A stretch of DNA of 64,000 bases from Brevibacterium renqingii (GTDB lineage Bacteria; Actinomycetota; Actinomycetes; Actinomycetales; Brevibacteriaceae). Where the stretch lies: positions 87,298 to 151,297 of the forward strand of contig NZ_JADBHF010000010.1 of NCBI RefSeq assembly GCF_017808105.1, in the 5' to 3' direction. Positions 1-8,671 of this stretch are shown piece by piece. The position numbers and the translations under genes were made by a program. A model generated the notes under the pieces. That model ran no database searches, was not told the origin of the DNA, and saw nothing but the letters and a program-made list of their open reading frames with translations. Position 1 is the first letter of the stretch, and the number at the start of each line of letters is the position of its first letter.

Positions 1-891
1 CTGGCCGTCCTCGTCCTGCAGGATGTACGTGGCGGACCCGTGGAGGACGCCGGGCCGCCCGCCGGAGAAGCGGGCCGCGTGACGGCCGGAGTCGATTCCC
101 TCTCCCCCGGCCTCGAAGCCGAAGATCCTGACGTCGGCATCGGCGAGGAAAGCGGCGAAGATGCCCATCGCGTTCGATCCTCCTCCGACGCAGGCGCAGA
201 CGGCGTCGGGCAGACGCCCGGCCGCCTCGATGATCTGTTCGCGGGCCTCGATGCCGATGACGTTCTGGAAGGAGCGGACCATCGCCGGGAACGGGTGCGG
301 TCCGGCGACGGTGCCGATGACGTAGTGGGTGGCGTCGACGTTGGCCACCCAGTCCCGCATGGCTTCGTTCATCGCATCCTTGAGCGTGCGGGTGCCATTG
401 GTCACCGCATTTACCGTGGCGCCGAGCAGACGCATGCGCGCGACGTTGAGAGCCTGACGCTGAGTGTCCTCCTCGCCCATGTAGACGACGCACTCCATGT
501 CCAGCAGAGCCGCAGCCGTCGCGGTGGCGACCCCGTGCTGACCGGCGCCGGTCTCGGCGATCAGACGGGACTTGCCCATGCGCTTGGCCAGCAGTGCCTG
601 GGCCACGGCGTTGTTGATCTTGTGGCTGCCCGTGTGGTTGAGGTCCTCGCGCTTGAGGAACACACGAGCGCCGCCGCAGTGCTCGGCGAAGCGAGTGGCC
701 TCGGTGAGCAGCGAGGGCCTGCCGATGTAGCTGCGCTGCAGCTCGAGGAGTTCGTCGGTGAAGGCGGGATCGACCTGGGATTTGCGCCAGGTCTCCTCGA
801 TCTCGTCGAGCGCCGGGATCAGCGCTTCGGGGATGAATCTGCCTCCGAACTCGCCGAAATACGGCCCGGTCTCCTGGCTCACATCGTTCAT
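1..891 (-). CDS. trpB: tryptophan synthase beta chain, 3' end cut by window edge
   Basis: TrpB condenses indole with L-serine to L-tryptophan using pyridoxal phosphate, as the beta subunit of the TrpA-TrpB complex. The visible 297 residues start [19 protein letters not shown] and include the PLP-lysine segment [10 protein letters not shown] (family: Schiff-base Lys), the GAGQHG motif and the phosphate-binding loop GGGSNA. The ATG at 889-891 has an AAGGA ribosome site 5 bases upstream. About 100 C-terminal residues lie beyond the left edge. It follows trpC after a 120-base gap, and trpA would be expected next, outside the window. Identity is secure; only completeness is unknown. Confidence 0.97.
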   Translation of the reverse strand, partial: MNDVSQETGPYFGEFGGRFIPEALIPALDEIEETWRKSQVDPAFTDELLELQRSYIGRPSLLTEATRFAEHCGGARVFLKREDLNHTGSHKINNAVAQALLAKRMGKSRLIAETGAGQHGVATATAAALLDMECVVYMGEEDTQRQALNVARMRLLGATVNAVTNGTRTLKDAMNEAMRDWVANVDATHYVIGTVAGPHPFPAMVRSFQNVIGIEAREQIIEAAGRLPDAVCACVGGGSNAMGIFAAFLADADVRIFGFEAGGEGIDSGRHAARFSGGRPGVLHGSATYILQDEDGQ

Positions 892-966
892 TGCGGTCCT
901 TCTCGATCTCAACGTCGTCGGGTGAGGTGCGACCTCGCTCCCGTCAGACGGCCGGATGGGTGCACT

Positions 967-997
967 CCTCGCCCATGGTCGGTCACCTCGGGCGAGG
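967..997 (-). other. hairpin in the trpC-trpB gap
   Basis: In the 120-base gap after trpC an 8-base perfect inverted repeat (CCTCGCCC at 967-974, GGGCGAGG at 990-997) can fold with a 15-base loop. No T-run follows, so a factor-independent terminator is unlikely. It may instead tune or stabilise the trpC/trpB boundary. The ATG inside the loop region opens only a 10-codon frame ending before trpB. Some actinobacteria carry a small trpM gene here; no convincing equivalent is visible. Confidence 0.35.
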
Positions 998-1011
998 GGC
1001 GGGGTCAGGGT

Positions 1012-1809
1012 TCAGGATGCGGACAGCCGGCGGCGCTCCCGGCCGATGGCTGTGTATTCCTCGACCGCGGCCTGCGGTCGGCCCCCGGTGACGAGGGCCT
1101 CGCCGACCAGCACGAGGTCGGCTCCGGCATCCGCGTACTTCGTGACCTCCGCCGCACCGGCGACGCCCGATTCGGCGACGAGGGTGCATCCCTGCGGGGC
1201 CAGATCGGCCAGCGGCGCGAATCGGTCGGTGTCGACGCTGAGGTCCTTGAGATTGCGCGTGTTGACTCCGATGAGTTCGGCGCCGAGGTCGGCGGCGATC
1301 TCCAGCTCTTCACGGCTGTGGGTCTCGACGAGCGCGGTCATGCCCAGTTCCTTCGCCAGAGCGTGGAACTCACCCAGCTGCACGGGATCGAGGGCGGCCA
1401 CGATGAGCAGGACGATGTCGGCGCCGTGGGCACGAGCCTCATGGAACTGGTATTCGTCGACCATGAAGTCCTTGCGCAGGACCGGGACGTCGACGGCGGC
1501 CCGGACCGCATCGAAGTCGTCGAGGCTGCCGGAGAAGCGGCGGGACTCGGTGAGGACGCTGATGGCGTGAGCACCGCCGGCGGCGTAGAGGCCGGCCAGT
1601 GTGCCCGGATCGGGGATGTGGGCAAGGTCGCCGCGAGACGGCGACTTCCGTTTGACCTCGGCGATGACTCCGAAGTCGGCGTGGAGAGCGAAGGGGCGGA
1701 CGGGTTCGGCCGCCTCGGCTCGGGCGATGATCTCCGGGAGCGGAAGGTCCCTCCGGCGTGCCTGCAGATCCTCACGCACGCCGGAGATGATCTCGGCCAG
1801 TACCGTCAT
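1012..1809 (-). CDS. trpC: indole-3-glycerol-phosphate synthase
   Basis: TrpC closes the pyrrole ring of CdRP to indole-3-glycerol phosphate, the fourth step of tryptophan synthesis in the cytosol. The 265-residue protein is a normal-length TIM barrel, with the EVKRKSPSRG strand-loop near residue 51, the catalytic-region LRKDF, VETH, GVNTRNL and the late AESG phosphate loop. The ATG at 1807-1809 overlaps the stop of the upstream HGG-motif gene by four bases (ATGA), suggesting translational coupling. An in-frame extension upstream reads as arginine/histidine-rich shadow sequence and was excluded. Neighbours are trpB downstream and trpE two genes upstream. Confidence 0.97.
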   Translation of the reverse strand: MTVLAEIISGVREDLQARRRDLPLPEIIARAEAAEPVRPFALHADFGVIAEVKRKSPSRGDLAHIPDPGTLAGLYAAGGAHAISVLTESRRFSGSLDDFDAVRAAVDVPVLRKDFMVDEYQFHEARAHGADIVLLIVAALDPVQLGEFHALAKELGMTALVETHSREELEIAADLGAELIGVNTRNLKDLSVDTDRFAPLADLAPQGCTLVAESGVAGAAEVTKYADAGADLVLVGEALVTGGRPQAAVEEYTAIGRERRRLSAS

Positions 1810-2075
1810 TTGGTCTTCGGCTTGTTGCCCAGTCCGACTGCGCGCAGGATGAGGCCGACGACGACGCCGAGAGCGACGATGCCGATGGAGATGTAGGTGA
1901 TCATCGCATTGTGGATCGTGAAGCCGACACAGCCGACGGAGACGCCGATGAGCATGATGATGACACCGGTCCACCCCGCCACCGAGTTGCCGTGGCCGGG
2001 ATCGGCGATCGCTGCGTAGTCGATCGTGGATTTGTCGAGATCTGTGGCCCCGTTGCGGGCGAGGGACTGCGACAT
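1806..2075 (-). CDS. small HGxxPAAW-like membrane protein of the trp cluster
   Basis: An 89-residue protein with an N-terminal cytosolic segment, the motif DPGHGNSVAGW near residue 32 and two hydrophobic segments (about 38-58 and 62-80), ending in a lysine-rich tail. The motif resembles the HGxxPAAW/DUF6704 family found in actinobacterial trp operons; its function is unknown. The ATG at 2073-2075 has an AAGGAG ribosome site, which decided the start over an upstream frame. The gene overlaps trpC by four bases. Its fixed place beside tryptophan genes implies a link to the pathway or to aromatic amino acid transport, but that is inference. Confidence 0.85.
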   Translation of the reverse strand: MSQSLARNGATDLDKSTIDYAAIADPGHGNSVAGWTGVIIMLIGVSVGCVGFTIHNAMITYISIGIVALGVVVGLILRAVGLGNKPKTK

Positions 2076-2172
2076 GGCGCTCCTTAGAGTGACAGGCGTG
2101 GCACGCGTGTGGAAACTTTCCTCCATTGTGTCACGCTTCGTGGGCTGACCGGACACCGACCCGGTCACAAGG

Positions 2173-2781
2173 TCATTTCGAATCCGGGTCGTCCGCATCG
2201 ATGCCGGTCTCGGCGTCGTCCGCGTCGACGTGCGACTGTGCGCCGGACCCCGTCACATGGCCGGTCTCCGTCTCAGAGCCGGGACCGTCGGCGATCTCCT
2301 CGCCGCGGGAGAGCGCGTCCCAGGTCGCAGCCGAATCGAACTCTCCTTCGGCGGCTTCGGCGCTGCGAGCGTACCGGTTCGAGTTCGTCCACCCCGCCGA
2401 GGCGGTCGCGACCCAGACGATTCCGATGGTTCCGATGCCTGCGGCGACGGCCGCGATGATCGGCCAGGCGGTCGCTCCGGGGGCCGAGGCGGCGAAGAGC
2501 GCGGTGATGCCGTAGCCGACGGCTGCGATCCCCGCGAGTCCGAGCACGACGAAGCGTCCGGCCCGGCCGAGCATTGCGGCCAGCAGGCCGGTCACCGCGA
2601 TGATGGCCACGCAGGCGGTGGCGACGGGAGAGGCCTGCGAGCTCGGGTCCTCGGCGACGGTGGCCACACCGCTGGGCCCGAGGGTGTCTCCCACGGCACC
2701 GGCCTGCCAGGACGAGATCGTCAGCGCCCACAGGCCGGCGGCGATGACGAGGACGATGAGGACTCCGCGTGACTTCGACAT
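2173..2781 (-). CDS. Trp biosynthesis-associated membrane protein
   Basis: A 202-residue membrane protein matching the actinobacterial Trp-operon conserved hypothetical family (TIGR02234-like). It has an N-terminal helix (residues 6-24) followed by the LTISSWQ motif, three further helices (about 50-75, 79-100 and 107-130) and an acidic cytosolic tail rich in Asp, Glu and Thr. No enzymatic motif is visible. It starts 6 bases after trpE, in the same transcription unit. The family is known only by genomic association with trp genes; the biochemical role is undetermined. The tail varies in the family, and its acidic bias here is notable but not exceptional. Confidence 0.85.
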   Translation of the reverse strand: MSKSRGVLIVLVIAAGLWALTISSWQAGAVGDTLGPSGVATVAEDPSSQASPVATACVAIIAVTGLLAAMLGRAGRFVVLGLAGIAAVGYGITALFAASAPGATAWPIIAAVAAGIGTIGIVWVATASAGWTNSNRYARSAEAAEGEFDSAATWDALSRGEEIADGPGSETETGHVTGSGAQSHVDADDAETGIDADDPDSK

Positions 2782-2787
2782 CTCAGA

Positions 2788-4368
2788 TCACTCCTGACTT
2801 CCGTCCGTCGTGTGCCGGCCCTGCGCCGATGACTCCGCAGACAGGGTGTTCGCTGCGGCAGCGGCGCGCAGCACGGCGGCGGCCTTGTTCTCGGATTCCT
2901 GGTACTCGGTCTCCGGGACCGAATCGGCCACGATGCCTCCGCCGGCATACACGCTCATGGTGCCCCGGCGCAGCACGCCGGTGCGTATGGCGATGGCCAG
3001 GTCGAGGTCACCGGTGAAGGACATATAGCCGACGACTCCCCCGTAGATGCCCCGACCGATCGGTTCGAGTTCGTCGATGATCTGCAGGGCGCGTGGTTTG
3101 GGCGCACCGGACAGCGTTCCGGCGGGGAACGTCGCGCGCAGGACGTCGATGGCGGTGGTTCCCGGTTCGAGTTCGCCGCGGACGGTCGAGGTGATGTGCA
3201 TGATGTGGCTGTAGCGGACGATGTCCATGAATTCGCTGACGTCGATGGTTCCGGCAGAGCACACCTTCGCGAGATCGTTGCGGGCCAGGTCGACGAGCAT
3301 GAGGTGTTCGGCCCGCTCCTTCTCATCGGCCAGCAGCTCCCTGGCCAGGGTGTCATCGGCCTCCGGGGTCGCCCCGCGGGGACGAGAACCGGCGATCGGA
3401 TGGGTCACGACGTCGCCGGAGCGGACGGTGACGAGGGCCTCGGGCGAGGAGCCGATGATGCTTGCCGGCTCTCCTGCGTCGTCATGGAGGTTGAGCAGAT
3501 ACATGAAAGGGCTCGGGTTCGAGTGCCGCAGCATCCGATAGACGCTCAGCGCGTCCGCCGCGCACGGGGTGTCGAAGCGCTGTCCGAGGACGACCTGGAA
3601 GATCTCCCCGTCGATGATCTCCTGCTTCGCCTGCCGGACGCCGTCGAGGTAGATCTGCGAGGGGGTCCGGGTGGCCACCTCGGGGTCGGTCCTCTGCACG
3701 CGCAGGATGTCGGACGGACTGGGCCGCCGGAGGCGTTCGAGCATGGCGGTGATGCGCTCGACTCCCGCGGCGTGGGCTTCGTCGATCCCGGTGTCGGCCC
3801 CGTTGACGTTGAATACGTTGGCCACGAGGGTGACCGTGCCCGAATAGTGGTCGTAGACGGCGATGTCGCCGGGGATCATCAGCTGCACGGTGGGCAGGTG
3901 GTGTTCATCGGGCAGGGGTGGGCCGAGGCGCTCGAAGCGGCGGATGATGTCCCAGCCGAAGTAGCCGACGAGGCTCGAGACCATCGGCGGCAGAACCGAC
4001 TCGCCTGCGTCCACGGCGAGCAGGTCGAGTGCGGCGGTGATCGCGTCGAGGACGTCCCCGTCGGTGGGGATGCCCACGGGCGGGGTCCCCGACCACCGGA
4101 AGCCGTCCGCCGTCGAGACGAGGGTGGCCACGGGCGCCGAGCCGATGAAGGAGTACCGGGCCCAGGAGCCGGCGACGGCGGACTCGAAGAGGAAGCTGCC
4201 CGGACCGCCGTCGGTGAGTTTGCGGTAGAGGCTCAACGGGGTCTCGGAGTCGGCGAGGACCTGAGTGTGGACGGGCACGAGCCTGTGCTCGGCCCCGAGC
4301 GAGCGGAACTCCTCGAGGCTGGGACGGATCGGCAGGTCGCTCGGGTTCGCCGCTGAGTCAGTCGGCAC
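2788..4368 (-). CDS. trpE: anthranilate synthase component I
   Basis: TrpE converts chorismate to anthranilate with ammonia from the glutaminase TrpG, which is not encoded in this window. The 526-residue protein has the N-terminal regulatory region with LFES at about 60-63, corresponding to the tryptophan-feedback LLES motif, then the catalytic chorismate-binding domain ([48 protein letters not shown]). The GTG at 4366-4368 is chosen because GGAAGGA lies at good spacing and the longer frame runs into hisI. It overlaps hisI by 11 bases. The intact LFES suggests normal feedback inhibition (inference). Confidence 0.96.
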   Translation of the reverse strand: MPTDSAANPSDLPIRPSLEEFRSLGAEHRLVPVHTQVLADSETPLSLYRKLTDGGPGSFLFESAVAGSWARYSFIGSAPVATLVSTADGFRWSGTPPVGIPTDGDVLDAITAALDLLAVDAGESVLPPMVSSLVGYFGWDIIRRFERLGPPLPDEHHLPTVQLMIPGDIAVYDHYSGTVTLVANVFNVNGADTGIDEAHAAGVERITAMLERLRRPSPSDILRVQRTDPEVATRTPSQIYLDGVRQAKQEIIDGEIFQVVLGQRFDTPCAADALSVYRMLRHSNPSPFMYLLNLHDDAGEPASIIGSSPEALVTVRSGDVVTHPIAGSRPRGATPEADDTLARELLADEKERAEHLMLVDLARNDLAKVCSAGTIDVSEFMDIVRYSHIMHITSTVRGELEPGTTAIDVLRATFPAGTLSGAPKPRALQIIDELEPIGRGIYGGVVGYMSFTGDLDLAIAIRTGVLRRGTMSVYAGGGIVADSVPETEYQESENKAAAVLRAAAAANTLSAESSAQGRHTTDGSQE

Positions 4369-4720
4369 TGATGGTCCTTCCGGTGAAGCAGGTCGGTGTG
4401 TTCGTGTGGCAGGCGGGACCGGTCTGGTCGACGAGGAGGAGCAGAGCATCAGCGTCGCAGTCGAGGCTGAGAGAGCGCACGTGCTGGACATGCCCCGAGG
4501 TCTCGCCCTTCACCCAGTATTCCCGTCGTGAGCGCGACCAATAGGTGGCGCGGCGGGTGTCCAGAGTGCGCTCCACGGCTTCGATGTCCATCCAGGCGAG
4601 CATCAGGACCTCGCGGCTCGTCGTCTCCTGGACGATGACCGGGACGAGCCCGTCGGAGTTCGGCCGGATGAGTTCGCGCCAGTTCTCCGGCGTCGCGTCG
4701 AGCGCGGTGTCCCCGCTCAT
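4358..4720 (-). CDS. hisI: phosphoribosyl-AMP cyclohydrolase
   Basis: HisI opens the purine ring of PR-AMP, the third step of histidine synthesis, and is a zinc enzyme. The 120-residue monofunctional form (hisE is separate, at 9543) shows the metal and active-site elements CDADA and the CHTNTPTC cysteine cluster near residues 90-112, plus [14 protein letters not shown]. The ATG at 4718-4720 overlaps hisF by four bases, and its end overlaps the trpE start, so hisF-hisI-trpE form one translationally coupled run. This linkage of the end of the his cluster to trpE recurs in actinobacteria. Confidence 0.96.
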   Translation of the reverse strand: MSGDTALDATPENWRELIRPNSDGLVPVIVQETTSREVLMLAWMDIEAVERTLDTRRATYWSRSRREYWVKGETSGHVQHVRSLSLDCDADALLLLVDQTGPACHTNTPTCFTGRTISAD

Positions 4721-5481
4721 CGGACCTCGACCCCCTCGGCTCGCAGCGCGGATTTGACCTCGGCGATGCTCAGCGTGCCGAAGTGGAAGACGCTGGCGGC
4801 CAGCAGAGCGTCGGCTCCGGCGGCCACGGCCGGTGCGAAGTGCTCGACTTTCCCGGCCCCACCCGAGGCGATGAGCGGCACGTCGACGGCCGCGCGGGCG
4901 GCGGAGATGAGTTCGAGGTCGAATCCCTCCCGGGTGCCGTCGGCGTCGATGGAGTTGAGCAGGATCTCTCCGACTCCCCGCTCGGCCGCCTCCCGGATCC
5001 ACTCGATCGCGCAGCGGCCCGTGCCCTCGCGACCGCCGCGGGTGGTGACTTCGAAGCCGGAGGGCGTCGCCGTCGACTGCACCCGGCGGGCGTCGAGGGA
5101 GAGGACGAGGACCTGATTGCCGAAGTGCCGGGAGATCTCACTGATCAGCCCCGGATCGGCCACCGCCGAGGTGTTCACAGAGACCTTGTCGGCCCCGTCG
5201 CGCAGCAGCCGGTCGACATCGGCGAGGCTGCGCACGCCGCCGCCGACCGTCAGCGGAATGAAGACCTGTTCGGCGCAGGAGCGGACGACATCGTGGACGG
5301 TCTCGCGGTCCCCGCTGCTGGCGGTGACGTCGAGGAAGGTGAGTTCGTCGGCGCCGGACTCTCCGTACCGCTTCGCGAGTTCGACGGGGTCGCCGGCGTC
5401 CTTGAGGTCGGCGAACTTCACTCCCTTGACGACGCGTCCGCCGTCGACGTCGAGACAGGGGATGATTCTCACAGCTACCAT
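4717..5481 (-). CDS. hisF: imidazole glycerol phosphate synthase subunit HisF
   Basis: HisF is the cyclase half of IGP synthase, using ammonia from the HisH glutaminase to make IGP and AICAR. The 254-residue TIM barrel carries [13 protein letters not shown] with the catalytic Asp near residue 11, and the LSLDARR strand bearing the second catalytic Asp in the middle of the protein. The phosphate loops GGGVRS and ASGGAG are present. The ATG has an AGGAGA ribosome site. HisH and HisA are not in this window, so the his genes are split between at least two loci. Confidence 0.97.
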   Translation of the reverse strand: MVAVRIIPCLDVDGGRVVKGVKFADLKDAGDPVELAKRYGESGADELTFLDVTASSGDRETVHDVVRSCAEQVFIPLTVGGGVRSLADVDRLLRDGADKVSVNTSAVADPGLISEISRHFGNQVLVLSLDARRVQSTATPSGFEVTTRGGREGTGRCAIEWIREAAERGVGEILLNSIDADGTREGFDLELISAARAAVDVPLIASGGAGKVEHFAPAVAAGADALLAASVFHFGTLSIAEVKSALRAEGVEVR

Positions 5482-5490
5482 GCAGTTCTC

Positions 5491-6993
5491 CTAGATGCCC
5501 AGGCCCCGGTAGCGATCCATTCGGCGGGCCAGTCGTCTGGCCGATGGTTCGCGCATGAGCGAGATGAGTTCGAATTCGAGTGTCGCTCCCACGCGGGCGA
5601 CGAAGTCGAGAGGTTCGTCGCTGGCGTCGGGGTGTTCGGCGATGATCCGGTCGACGACTCCCGTGGCTTGGAGCATCGGGGCGTGCACCCCCTGGCTCTG
5701 GGCCATCTCCGGGGCCCTAGCGGTGGTGCGGTGGACGATCGCCGAGGCGCCCTCGGGCGGCAGCGGTGAGAGCCAGCCGTGTTCGGCGCTGAGCACGCGG
5801 TCGGTCGGGATGAGCGCCAGAGCCCCTCCGCCGGAGCCTTCGCCGAGGATGAGCGAGACGGACGGCGCGTCGAGGTTGGCCAGCTCGGCGAGGCTGCGGG
5901 CGATCTCTCCGGCGATCCCGCCCTCCTCCGCGGACTGGGACAGGGCCGCTCCGGGCGTGTCGATGACGGTGACGAGAGGCAGGTGCAGTTCGGCCGCCAG
6001 GCGCATGCCCCGGCGGGCCTCGCGCAGGGCCGCCGGGCCCAGTGGGGCACGGGAGTCCTGGCGGAACCGGTCCTGTCCGAGGACGATGCAGGGGGCGGAG
6101 CCGAATTTCGCCAGTGCCAGGAGCAGACCGGGGTCTTTCTCACCTTCGCCGGTGCCGTTGAGCGGCAGCACGGTGTTGGCCGCGGTGCGCAGCAGATCTC
6201 TGACCCCTGGACGTTCGGGGCGGCGCGAGCTCGTGATCGCCGCCCAGGCGTCGGAGGCCGGGTCGGTCTCGGCGGGAGCCGTGTCCGGGTCGGGAACGCG
6301 GCCGGGCACCTCTTTGGCTCCCATGAGCACGTCGAGGACGCGGGAGACGGTGGCCGTGATCCGTTCGGGGCCGATGACGGCGTCGATGATGCCGTTCTTG
6401 TGCAGGTTCTCCCCGGTCTGGACGTTGTCCGGGAACTTCTCCCCGTAGATGGCCTCGAAGACCCGGGGGCCGAGGAAGCCGATGAGCGAGCCGGGTTCGG
6501 CCACGGTCACGTGTCCCAGGGATCCCCAGGAGGCGAACACTCCCCCGGTGGTGGGATGCCGCAGGTAGACGAGGTAGGGCAGGCCGGCCCGGCGGTGGGC
6601 GACGACGGCATTCGTGATCTTCACCATCGACAGGAAGGCGATCGTGCCCTCCTGCATCCGCGTTCCCCCCGAGGCGGGCCCGGCCAGCAGCGGCAGCCCC
6701 TCGAGCGTCGCCCTTTCGATGGCGTCGACGAGGCGTTCGGCTGCGGCGACGCCGATCGAGCCGGCGAGGAACCGGAACTCGCCGACGACCACGGCTACGC
6801 GACGTCCGGAGATGGTTCCCTCACCGGTGATGATGGCCTCGTCGACCCCGGATTTCTCGGCTGCGGCGGCGAGCTCGGCTGCGTAGTCCTCGGAGACCCC
6901 GCCGGCCGGCTGGATGGGCGCGGTGTCCCAGGACCGGAAGGAGCCCTCGTCGAGGACGATGTCGACGAGTTCGTGTGCGTTCAGACGCGGCAT
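5491..6993 (-). CDS. acyl-CoA carboxylase carboxyltransferase, fused beta-alpha halves
   Basis: A 500-residue protein joining a beta-like half (1 to about 230: ASGGTRMQEG, TTGGVFASWGSLG) and an alpha-like half (about 255-500: TPGAALSQSAEEGG, GEGSGGGALAL). Each half has a crotonase-fold CoA-binding loop. It would transfer the carboxyl group from biotin to an acyl-CoA, probably acetyl-CoA, giving malonyl-CoA. The N-terminal zinc ribbon of bacterial AccD is absent. No biotin carboxylase or carrier protein is nearby, so partners must be elsewhere. It lies 8 bases after a CoA-transferase gene and upstream of hisF. Substrate specificity is uncertain; a propionyl-CoA or other acyl-CoA role cannot be excluded. 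Confidence 0.85.
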   Translation of the reverse strand: MPRLNAHELVDIVLDEGSFRSWDTAPIQPAGGVSEDYAAELAAAAEKSGVDEAIITGEGTISGRRVAVVVGEFRFLAGSIGVAAAERLVDAIERATLEGLPLLAGPASGGTRMQEGTIAFLSMVKITNAVVAHRRAGLPYLVYLRHPTTGGVFASWGSLGHVTVAEPGSLIGFLGPRVFEAIYGEKFPDNVQTGENLHKNGIIDAVIGPERITATVSRVLDVLMGAKEVPGRVPDPDTAPAETDPASDAWAAITSSRRPERPGVRDLLRTAANTVLPLNGTGEGEKDPGLLLALAKFGSAPCIVLGQDRFRQDSRAPLGPAALREARRGMRLAAELHLPLVTVIDTPGAALSQSAEEGGIAGEIARSLAELANLDAPSVSLILGEGSGGGALALIPTDRVLSAEHGWLSPLPPEGASAIVHRTTARAPEMAQSQGVHAPMLQATGVVDRIIAEHPDASDEPLDFVARVGATLEFELISLMREPSARRLARRMDRYRGLGI

Positions 6994-7001
6994 GACGGCG
7001 C

Positions 7002-8207
7002 TCAGTTCCCGTCGGCCAGCCAGGCCACGATCGATTCGGCGTCCTCGTCGAGCAGCGGCGGGGCGTCATGGGCGGTGCGGGTGGTCTCGACCTCGCCGTC
7101 TCCGGAGGCGTCGAAGAAGCGCAGCGGCGGTCCGGGCAGGTCGATGTCGCCGAGCACCGGGTGGTCGACGGAGACCTTGAGTCCCTGGCTGAGCGCCTGC
7201 TCCCACTGGTAGACCTCGGGCAGGGTGCGCACCGTGCCCGACGGGATGCCTGCCTCGGTGAGTTTGGTCAGCAGCTCGGCGGAGTCGTAGGCCGAGAACC
7301 GGTCCTCGATGAGTTCGATGAGCGCCGGCCGGTTCGCCACGCGGGAGGCGTTGTCGGCCAGTCCCGCGGCGGCGGGATCGATATCGAAGGCGGCGCAGAA
7401 CTTCTGCCACAGGTTCTCATTGCCCACGGAGATCTGCACGGCACCGTCGCGGCAGGCGAAGAGTCCGTAGGGCGACAGGGAGGGGTGGTGGTTGCCGCCG
7501 GGCTGCGGTTCCTGTCCGGCCACGGTCGCCCGTGTCCCCTGGAAGGCGTGCACGCCGACCATTCCGGCGATGAGAGAGGTGCGCACGACCTTTCCCCTGC
7601 CGGTGCGTTCGCGTTCGAGCAGGGCGGCGAGCACGCCGTACGAGCCGTAGATGCCGGCCAGGAGATCGGCGATCGGCACACCCACGCGCTGCATGTCATC
7701 GGGTCCCGAACCGGTCAGGGACATCAGCCCGGCCTCGCCCTGGGCGATCTGGTCGTAGCCGGCGCGAGAGGCCTCAGGGCCGTCGTGACCGAACCCGGTG
7801 ATCGAGAGGATGACCAGACGAGGGTTGATCTCCATGCACCTGGCGGTGGAGAAGCCGAGCCGGTCGAGGACCCCGGAGCGGAAGTTCTCGACGAGCACAT
7901 CGGCCCGTGCGATGAGCCCTGTCAGCGTGTCCTTGCCCGTCTCCGACTTGAGATCGAGGGCGATGGATTCCTTGTTGCGGTTGCAGGAGAAGAAGTACGT
8001 GGCCTGCGGGTCGTCCTCGGGTCCGACGAACGGAGGCCCCCAGGAACGCGAGTCATCGCCCCTGCCGGGGTTCTCGACCTTGATCACACGGGCACCGAGG
8101 TCGCCGAGCATCATCCCCGCGTGGGGACCGGCGAGTGCGCGGGAGAGATCGACGACGGTGTAGCCGGTCAGCGGTCCCGTGCCCGCCTCGTGAGTCTCGT
8201 TCGCCAT
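7002..8207 (-). CDS. CaiB/BaiF family (class III) CoA-transferase
   Basis: A 401-residue class III CoA-transferase, the family that moves CoA between carboxylic acids through an aspartyl-CoA intermediate. It begins with PLTGYTVVDLSRALAGP, carries GDLGARVIKVENPGRGDDSR and FFSCNRNKES, and GYDQIAQGEAGLMSLTG near 150-166 places the expected catalytic Asp at 152. The C-terminal region has the usual LTEAGIPSGTV. The ATG at 8205-8207 has a strong AAGGAGG ribosome site. It is followed directly by the fused carboxyltransferase, so the two are probably co-expressed and may act on related acyl-CoAs; the substrate is unknown. Confidence 0.9.
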   Translation of the reverse strand: MANETHEAGTGPLTGYTVVDLSRALAGPHAGMMLGDLGARVIKVENPGRGDDSRSWGPPFVGPEDDPQATYFFSCNRNKESIALDLKSETGKDTLTGLIARADVLVENFRSGVLDRLGFSTARCMEINPRLVILSITGFGHDGPEASRAGYDQIAQGEAGLMSLTGSGPDDMQRVGVPIADLLAGIYGSYGVLAALLERERTGRGKVVRTSLIAGMVGVHAFQGTRATVAGQEPQPGGNHHPSLSPYGLFACRDGAVQISVGNENLWQKFCAAFDIDPAAAGLADNASRVANRPALIELIEDRFSAYDSAELLTKLTEAGIPSGTVRTLPEVYQWEQALSQGLKVSVDHPVLGDIDLPGPPLRFFDASGDGEVETTRTAHDAPPLLDEDAESIVAWLADGN

Positions 8208-8209
8208 TC

Positions 8210-8671
8210 CTAATCCTCCTTGAAGTGGGTGCGTCTGCTGATGAGCATACGCAATCGTGCGACGTCCGCATGGGCGCGGGGACCGTCGGCATGCTGGATG
8301 GCCATCACAGCACATGTGGTGCCGTCAGTGAGGTCGAGCAGCGGCCAGGGGTCGTCGCCCTCGGGTGAGAACGACACTCCGAGGATCTGCCCCCATTCGA
8401 AGCGCCGGGTGCGCACCATGTTCTTGACCACCAGGCCCGTCTCGGTCGGTCGGGCCTGGATGTCGGCGATACGCAGCAGGGCGGCTCCGAAGAGGATGCC
8501 CAGCAGGTTCATCCATACCATGTCCAGAACGGTCCATGGTTCCCAGTCCACGATGAGCAGAGCCACGGACAGGATCGCGAAGCCCAGGGTCACGGCGATG
8601 GCGCCGACGATGCCGATGATTCGCACCTGTCGGGGCCGGAAGATGCGCAGATCAGATTCGGCAGGCGCCAA
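8210..8671 (-). CDS. PH-like membrane protein downstream of hisG
   Basis: A 153-residue protein with two N-terminal membrane helices (about 17-40 and 47-68) followed by a cytosolic beta-rich domain (about 70-150; ARPTETGLVVKN, RRFEWGQILGVSF, PWPLLDLTDG) typical of bacterial PH-like (bPH) proteins. The start is a TTG at 8669-8671 inside the last codons of hisG; no better start exists before the first helix, and the ribosome site is weak (GGTGA), consistent with coupling to hisG. Function unknown. A similar small membrane protein sits in the hisG neighbourhood of other actinobacteria (general knowledge). Confidence 0.8.
   Translation of the reverse strand: MAPAESDLRIFRPRQVRIIGIVGAIAVTLGFAILSVALLIVDWEPWTVLDMVWMNLLGILFGAALLRIADIQARPTETGLVVKNMVRTRRFEWGQILGVSFSPEGDDPWPLLDLTDGTTCAVMAIQHADGPRAHADVARLRMLISRRTHFKED

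Noticed and set aside
40..1896. Long plus-strand open frame (618 codons) opposite trpB-trpC
   Set aside because: It mirrors well-conserved minus-strand trp genes; its composition (Gly, Asp, Val, Arg-rich, few aromatic blocks) is the usual antisense shadow in GC-rich DNA.
4358..4720. trp attenuator or leader peptide upstream of trpE
   Set aside because: trpE starts inside hisI, leaving no leader, and no run of Trp codons is present.
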